Shown piece after piece: positions 50,401 through 59,400 of a DNA stretch of 64,000 nt; position 1 is the first letter of the stretch, and every line of letters starts with the position of its first letter. The position numbers were made by a program, and so were the translations under genes. The stretch is from Choristoneura fumiferana (taxonomy: Eukaryota; Arthropoda; Insecta; Lepidoptera; Tortricidae), in contig NC_133498.1 of the NCBI RefSeq assembly GCF_025370935.1, forward strand, positions 844,732-908,731, in the 5' to 3' direction. Under the pieces are notes generated by a model. The model ran no database searches. It saw nothing but the letters and a program-made list of their open reading frames with translations, and had not been told where the DNA came from.

Positions 50401-53400
50401 TTGTTATTGTCGGAAAAAATCGTATTTGTCTCGCTTTCTCAACTAGCTTACTTAAAATAAATGAGACAGAAATATAAATACGACCTTCGACAAAATACGA
50501 TGCAAAAACATTATTCAATAGATCTGGTAACATGAGTAAACATCAATCGAAACAAGCAAAATGTTAATAGGAATAAGTAATTTTTATTTTGTCATCTTTT
50601 ATTTAACTTGCCCTGTTCGTTTATTTATTTATTTGGGTCAAAATTTGGTAAACTTGCGTAAATCTGGTGGCAATAGAATAATCTGATAGTGACATCCTGG
50701 TGGTCCGGCCAGGATCGTCACCATAGGACGGAACTCTTCAACGGTTAATGGCATCGACTTCAAATTTGGTATTCAAATGTAGTTTGGGTGACAATATAAG
50801 TACAGTCAACAAAAAGTACAGTCAGCAAAAAAAAGCTTGTATTAAAAATTAAACTTTTACCAAAAACATTTTAAAATTATGTTTATATAGCCCAGTTGTT
50901 AGAGAACATAAATGAAGCTTTAGGTTCCGTTCCTGGTTCGATCTCCGGTCGGAGCAGATATTTGTACGATTAATATAAATGTTTTTTCTCGTGTCTTGTA
51001 CTACGTTTCATACGTATACAAGCGTGTATTTATCTTAATCTGTATGTTTATCCGTTGACTAGTAGAATATCCCTTAGTAGAAGCTTTGCTTAGTTTGGGA
51101 CTAGGTCAATTTGTGTCAGTCAATTGTCCCAAATATTTACTCTGTGTAATATTTAGTTCAGATTTGACTTATGCCTCTAAGTAAAGTCGGCAGTAGAAGT
51201 ACAGTCGACTACAAAATTATCGTTACTTTCAAAGTTACAAAAATATGTATGTATACACAACCTTATGTCAATAAAGTCTTAGTAGTTGACTGTACCTAAG
51301 ATCCATAATTGCGCATCCACTTTTGCTGATTAAAATCTCAATGATGAAACAAATTACCGTTTGACCACCATGATATAACTAATGGCTGCAATTTATTGTT
51401 CTGACGATCCCACCCCTCTCCTCCACACACAAACAAACAAACAAAACTAACTAGTCGTCACTACAGGCACGGTGGCGCCCCCTGCCGGGTCTGGGCCGCA
51501 TGCCCCGCCGGCGCCGGCCGGCCAGCCGGTCGAGTTCAACCACGCCATCGAATATGTTAATAAGATCAAGGTGAGTTATTAATTTTTATTATATCCCTGA
51601 CATGCCTAGTTTTAGTGTTAACGGTGGACGATTTTCAAGGGCGTCGCCAGGGGGGAGCAGGGAGGGACAGCTGTCCCCCCCCCTAGAGATTCTAAAAAAG
51701 TTGCCAAATGTAAGAGCAACCAAACCAGTCCTAAGGACTTGACTTGCTTAATCGATCATTCCCGTACGTCGACTTCGAAACTCTAATGAATTCACCAATT
51801 CCAATAAATACCTACAATTCATACTTTTCTCATACGCCGTATCAACTTTCATTTTTGTTAGCTGTTTCTGGAGCTGATGGTTTTTTTTACAATTTAATAG
51901 TATACAAGAATTTCTCCTTCAAGGGTATTTTTGTGTTTAGAATTAGAGACCTGTCCCGGCTTCCCACACATACAAAAAGAGGCGAAAAAGTAAAGAAGTA
52001 TAATAATCACGGCGGTAACTTCACATTTTTTCACTTACCATTTTCCAAAAGGACACCCGAACGAGGCTGGGGCGCGTTGCTAGTTCTATAGATAGTTTTA
52101 CCCGCAGTTTCATCTGGAAATAATTCTTTGTAATTTTACCAATTTTTCTCTTCATAAGAACTTGTCTCGGATATCAACAAAGATAAAAAAAAAATGTTAA
52201 CTTTTCGAGCTTTGCCCTTAGCTATTTAGCTATTTTTTTTTTTCATTTATATAGATGATTTCGGTAGACTTAATGATGAAACAAATTACCGTTTGAACAC
52301 CGTGATATAACTAATGGCTGCATTTTTATGTTCTGACCAAACCACCAATCATAATCCTCTTAAGTTCCCCCCTATACATCGCTGATATCCCGTCTTTGTC
52401 CGCAGTCCCGGTTCTCAAGGCAACCGGACAAGTACAAGAGGTTCCTGGAGATTCTCCACGCGTACCAGAGGGGCCATAGGGATGTTAAAGAGCCCCAAGC
52501 GAAGCAGCAAACTGAACAAGAAGTTTATTCTCAGGTACGTTAATATCTTTAATACATCATCCCAGCCTATATAGGTCTCAATGCTTGGCACAGATCTCTC
52601 TGAATGAGAGGGCTTGGGCCTCAGTTCCCACGCGGGTCCAGTACGGTTTGGGAATTTCACACACACCATTGAATTGCTTCGCAGGTTTGTTCAGGTTTGC
52701 TCACGATGTTTTCCTTCACCATATCTCAATACAGATGTAGTGAATAAGCCGTTCCCATCGTGACATTTCGGTACACACGACTACCTCGGAATGCTGCCGA
52801 CGTGGGTGTTGTAAAACGCGGCTAAAGCTTTCTTTGGTTTCCTAGGATCAGCGGTGCCGTCATATAGCGGCGGCGAATGACGTCACAAGAACGTTGTGGG
52901 TGACATTAATAATAATAATAATAAAATCATTTATTGCCACTGAAAATAAGACAGGACCGGATACGGTTACCGGTACGGATAATACCGACATGGAAATACC
53001 GACCCGGTTTTTCGTGTACACGCCCAAATTGACATAAGTTTGTAAGGCTTGTACACGAAAAACAGTCGGTATTATCCGGGCCGGTAAAGTGTCGCCCGAA
53101 CGTTGCCTATAATTACTGCTCTCTAGGAAATCGTGCCATTTTGTTTACATAGACAACGTTCTACTGACGTCATTCACCGGCTTTATTACGGCCGCTATAT
53201 GACGGCACCGCTGATCCTAGAAAACCAAAGCTGGAAGACAAGAATAAACCACCACTTCATCCGACCACGACCACTGTCAAGAGTATAGCGACTTCATCAT
53301 CATCACCTCAGCCGTAGGACGTCCACTGTTGGACATAGGCCTCCCCCATAGATCTGCGGTTGCTTCGCTTGGCAGCGGCCTGCATCCACCGTGACCCCGC

Positions 53401-56400
53401 GGCTTTAACCAAGTCATCCGTCCATCACGTTGGTGGACGTCCTACGCTGCGCTTGCCGATCCGCGGTCTCCACACGAGAACTTTTCGGCCCCAACGGCCA
53501 TCTGTTCTCCGTGCTATATGGCGACTTAGCGATTATTTATCCCGTATATGAGCTTTAGTAACCTACCAACTTGCTGATAGGTGGCCAAGCTGTTTGAAAA
53601 CCAGGACGACTTGCTAGCAGAGTTCGGTCAGTTCTTGCCGGACGCTAAGGCGGTCACAAAGCCCCACTACCCGCCGCATCCGCGCTCGCCGCCGCTTATG
53701 CCACCTCAGGTAATAATCTATACATTACAAACACATTGTGATACTTTTTTTGTCTTCTCTTGAAACAGGATTTTTATATAAAGACGCTTTTGCAAAAAAT
53801 ATTCGTATGCTTTTTAGACCATCTTAAGTCGTGGTCATTTTGATTCATAGACGATTCGGTGCTTAGCCACATTATTTTCGTTCAATCCATTCTTGTGATT
53901 CGTCCTCGGCCCTGTTTCTCGAAGCATATAAGACAAAACACTAATATTATTAGACTGATATGCTTTGAGAAACAGGGCCCTGTAATGATCGTGTCTCCCC
54001 GCTGTGACGTGTCTGTTTGTGTGTAGCAACGTGTGGAGCCGGAACCGGAGAGATTCGCACCAGCCCAGCCCGCGTCGCCGCCGCACGCGCCCGCGCCGCC
54101 GCCGCCGCCGCACCCGCCGCACCCGCACCCGCACCATGCCGCGCCACAGGTACCTCTCAACAAATCACTAATTATATTAATGACATTTCATGTACTATCG
54201 AACCAACTGAATCGTGACCCATTGTGTGTGTGTGTGTAGTGACATCGCATTGCTTGACAAGGGAATTAATTGTGCCACTTACGGTGAGTCAGGAATCAAA
54301 TGGTTCGACTGTACCATCGCGAACAGGGATTGTTGAGCCACTCGCCACTGTTCATAATTAAGCCGGGTTATATTGTATGCAACGTTGTATAAGTAAGTTG
54401 AAAAAAAGGCGAGTGGAGTGGGTTACGGTGTGAGCGTAGCGAACGCCACCCCCCGTAAAAGGAACTTATCAATGGTGATAAAAGTAGTTAGTATTGTATG
54501 TAATTTTGTATTGTTTATGTGCAGCAGCTGCCGAAACATTCCAGCGGCGTGTCGACCAGCGCCGCGGCTCCTCAGCATTTGAAACGCTCGCCCAGCTTCA
54601 CTTCATCCACTCAGATGCGTAAGTCACCCTTCTAGAACATATAGAAGTACATACTAGAACAAGTAATGAAAATACAGACGGTGAATTAGAACTGAAAACG
54701 AATAAAACTATAATTATATATAGAAGAAACTTACATGCTCGTTTGCCCCCTATCATATAAAAAAAAACTTAAAACTCCCTCGGACTCATACTAGAAGAAG
54801 AGGTCTGTGCCAAGCAGTGGGACGTTTATGGCTGATTATGATGACGATGTAATTAAAACTTGAAAAGCGGACTAACTCGATGGCGTGGCACTTATATGAC
54901 TATCAAAAATGACACAAAAAAGTCGTACGCGCGACGGGTTTCAGTAACCCTTCAGGGCCAAAGTATCCCGATGTTACGGTATTAATATTAGGGTAAATAT
55001 TTTTTTTCTCACCGTTGTATTATTCTGTCCCACTGCTACAGACCTCCCCTCAATTCTTCCACTGCTCTCTGTCCACTTCATACAACGGCCAGTCCTTCAA
55101 GAAGTAGTCTAGGACAGGCTAGCAATTTTATTTGTATTATATGTGTAATATTGATCACAGCAGTGGGCGCCCCCCTCCGAAGAAGTCCCGCCTGTCCTCA
55201 TTCACGGGAGGCGTGGTCCGCGACGTCTCGTACGCAGAAGCTGCGAAGTATGGCACCCAACAGGAATACAACTTCTTCGACCGGGCGCGCCGCGCGCTAC
55301 GCTCTCAGGAGGTCTATGACAACTTCTTGAGGTAAGGCTATATGATAGATTAGTGTTCTTTTTAACCTTTTTCTTACCTCATGTAGAGATATAGGAATAA
55401 AAACCGGCCAAGAGCGTGTCGGACACGCCCAAAACAGGGTTCCGTAGCCATTACGAAAAAAATAAGTAATATTTTTCTAAGGATTTCGTATTTTATACGG
55501 AATCTTCCAAGTTTAGGTATATTTTATACCTTAGGCTGCTATTTGCTCTTAAACTACTAATAATTCTCAAGAAAACTTAACCGTTATAGTTTTCCTTGAA
55601 AGTTTGATATACTTACTACCACTCTGAATTTTTTCAAATTTTTCCACCCACCGGTTTAGATTTTAGAGCGGGGGGGGGGCTTACCCGGACATTTAGCTGT
55701 TCACGAGAATTTACGAACACTGGCCACCGTCCATCAATCATCGTATTTATTAAGTAACGTTTTGTATCAAATAAATACTACACCTTTATGGACTTTATTA
55801 GTTTACGTCAAATTAATGACATGTAAACTTCGGATATATATAGAGAGCTAATGCAACTACTAGAATGCAATTTTGAGTTTTGGGGGGGATTCAACAACTC
55901 TTTATTATATATTTTCATCTAAATGCGTCCGTACTCTATTGCACCTGTACAACGACTGACAAACGTCACATTAGTAGTGTGTGAAAATGACAACGCTCTA
56001 CGAAGCCGAAATTAGCCGAGCCTCTTTCCAAAGACCGATGTGCAATCTTCGCCGGGTACTGTACTGCGATAACTTTTGACGAGCTCCCAATATTTCGAAG
56101 CGGTTCGTTGCATGCATTATGATTTATGAATCATGGGTCGGTTTGGTCTACATCATACATTCGATGTGAAGTTTAACGTGAATCATTTCAACAATTTCCT
56201 TCCTCAACAACACTGAACGTGAACGTTATATGTAAAATTGTATCATAAGGGAAATTATAAGTGCAGCGAATATAGTTTTCTTTAGCGTCTGCAACGGAAA
56301 GTATTTTTTTTTTGTATGTATGCAACGGGTTAAACTACGTCTACGAAGCTAATTTATGCCATTTTAGCAATAATTTATTTTACATAGAAATTACGAAAAA

Positions 56401-59400
56401 TCGAGCGTCTATTTACAAACAATTATTACCGTAAGTCAGCTACCAATATTAAAATAAATATGACCTCTTTTTACACCTCAACATCTTCAATTCTCGCATC
56501 ATGACAACAATAAAACATGCAGTTGTAATCTACCCTCATTATTTTGAGTTAAACTCTAAAATGTCAGTTTGCTTTTAAACATCACACAACTCGTGCGTCT
56601 AACATTGCTAAATTAAATTTATAATCTTGTTCCGCCTTTGATAATATTCGGTTTTTTATTAGTTATTTAATATTTCAATATTTATTTTGACATATCGCTT
56701 GAACATCTCTTTGTGTTCAAGAGATGCAATATTTATTTTTTTGTTTACTTAATACAGATGTTATGTTGAAACTAAACTTTTTAGTAGTGGTATTGCAAGT
56801 GAATCCAAAATTTGCGACGCTATCAGGGATTACAGACTTCTGTCTCCCAAAAAGTGAGTATAACTTAATAGTAGCTAGATTCCTAATATATAATTATTCC
56901 ATCAGTTGGATTTAAAAAAAAGTCACGTGTATTTCTTTTATCAATTAAAAAAAAAATATGAACATGCTAGCTCTTGCCCGCGGCTTCGCCCGCGTGGAAT
57001 GCGGTTATCGCGCTGTTCCCTCGGCGCTGTAGAAACTCGGCCTAAAAATGAATTTAGTAAAAACTGACAGTTTTCGAGAAATTTCGACCCCTCCGGTCCC
57101 CTCAAAGATGCATGTCCACACCAAGATTCCACTAACGTTCCCTTTTATTCCAGGTGCCTGCTCCTCTTCACGAACGAGATCATATCGTCGTCGGAGCTGG
57201 TGGCGGTGACGTCGCCGTTCCTCTGCCGCCACCCCGAGCTGCACAAGTGGCTGCAGGACTTCGTGGGGCCGGTGTCGCCCCCCTCCACCCCCACACCCAC
57301 CCCCCACCAACATAACAACGCAGGTAACCTGGACCTCCCTGTTGGGCCAGATATTTGTATGATAAACGTGTGTACTGATGAAGTGAAATGGATATTCACC
57401 ATTTTTATTTTTATTTTAGTAAAAATATGGTTTTTCCCGCTCGGAGCGGCTACTACGAAATATGAAGTTCATGTCGCACGGTCCCTCTCACTCTCGTATT
57501 AAATAATATTAGCGTCAGCGGGACGGCACGATACGAAGTTCGAATTTGGCACTTCGTAGTCAGAAAATGTCCCAAAGAAATATTTTTTGTGACGTTTTTT
57601 TTTCATGCTCTCGGTATGGGCGTCACAAAACAGTCATAAAATTTGTATGAAAAAATTAAATACATTTTGAACGAAGAGGCAGATTTTTTTGACAACGCCA
57701 CTGTAATGTGGACGAAACGTGTAGGTAAATGTAAACTTTTATGGTATTTAAGTTTGATTTGGAAATAAATCCGATCCGCATAGGCGATGACTTACTCCAA
57801 ATAGCGAATCTACAGTGTTAAAAAATGTAGTTGTGCTAAATACTTTGTAAACATTGTAAATCTGTTTAAAAAAAATATACCTCATTGAGTTTCTTGCCGG
57901 ATTCTTCTCAACAGAGGTTTTTCCGAACCGGTGATAATTCTTTTTGACATTCATAAGTGCTTGTCATACTCTAAATTGAATAAAGGTATTTTGACTTTCA
58001 CTTTGACTTTGAGTGGAAATCACGAAAACATTCGACTAAAAATCTTACTGATGAAACAAATTACCGTTTGACCACCCTGATATAACTAATGGCTGCAATT
58101 TATTGTTCTGACCACTCTTCGACGGTCGTGGTCGTACATCCTTCCTTTCCTTTACGTAACGTTATAATGTCGGTGCAGGCTACAACAACAGCTACCAGAT
58201 GTCTTCAAGCAACACGAGCCTGCTCGGTCTGGACAAGACGCGCTACGAGCCCATCGGGCCCTTGGGGGCGCAGCTGCGGCACGACCGGCCGCAAGGGGAC
58301 GCCGCCCTCGACATCGGTAACTGGCAATATGACACGATATCTTCTTCTTTCTAATATATATGAAATTCCAGTTTCCTCTGAAAGCAGGTGGTAGGACCTT
58401 GTGCAAGGTCCGCCCGGATTGCTACCACCATCTTGCTCGCTAATCCTGCCGTGAAGCAGCAGTGCTTGCACTGTTGTGTTTCGGCGTGGAGAGTAAGACA
58501 GCCGGTGAAATTACTGGCACGTGAGGTATCCCATCTTAGGCCTCTAGGTTGGCAACGCGTCTGCAATACCCCTGGTGTTGCAGATGTTTATGGGCGGTGG
58601 TGATCTCTTACCATCAGGAGACCCATTTGCTCGTTTGCCATCCAGTCAAATAAAAAATAAAATAAAAAAAAACGGTTTGACCGAATTTTACTAGCTTAAA
58701 AATAATTTGCCCTGTTTATTTGTTTGTTTGGGTCGAATCTTGGAAGGTTAAATTTGACCCACTTCCAGTGGTCCGATTGACTTGAAAGACATACTTATGT
58801 AAATCTAATAACCTGGTAGACCGGCCAGGATCGTCTCCGCAGAACGGAACTCCTCACTCAACGGTTAATGGCATCGACTTGATATTTGGTACGGAAATGT
58901 AGCTTGGATGACAATGCAAGTACAGTCAACAAAAAGTGCAGTCAGCAAAATTTCTCTGTCATCACAACATCGCTATACATACTATTGTTTTGTCTAGATC
59001 TGACGACTTGCAAGCGCCTGGGCACTTCATACTGCGCGCTCCCGCGCGAGGCGGCCGCTCGCCGCTGTTCCGGCCGCACGCCGCTCTGCAAAGAGGTAAG
59101 CTTAGCACGCCGCTGTCTGACGTGCCGTGCCGTGATGCGTCACAACTGTATGGTTAGCGCGTCTGTCTGACGTGGTGTGTCGTGATGCATCAGAACTAAA
59201 CCCCGTTATCTAACGCTCAGTTTGGGGGCAAGCTAAAATAGTGATGTTGCTTCACACAATTACTTTTTTATTATTTACTTACAAAGAAAGTCATTTGTCA
59301 AAATAAAATTCTTCTTTTGAGAAGAAATAAAGTAGTATTTTCTCTTTAAAATCATAAAACCTTTTTCATGTCTTCTAATTTTTTTTTTTCTATAAGTTTC

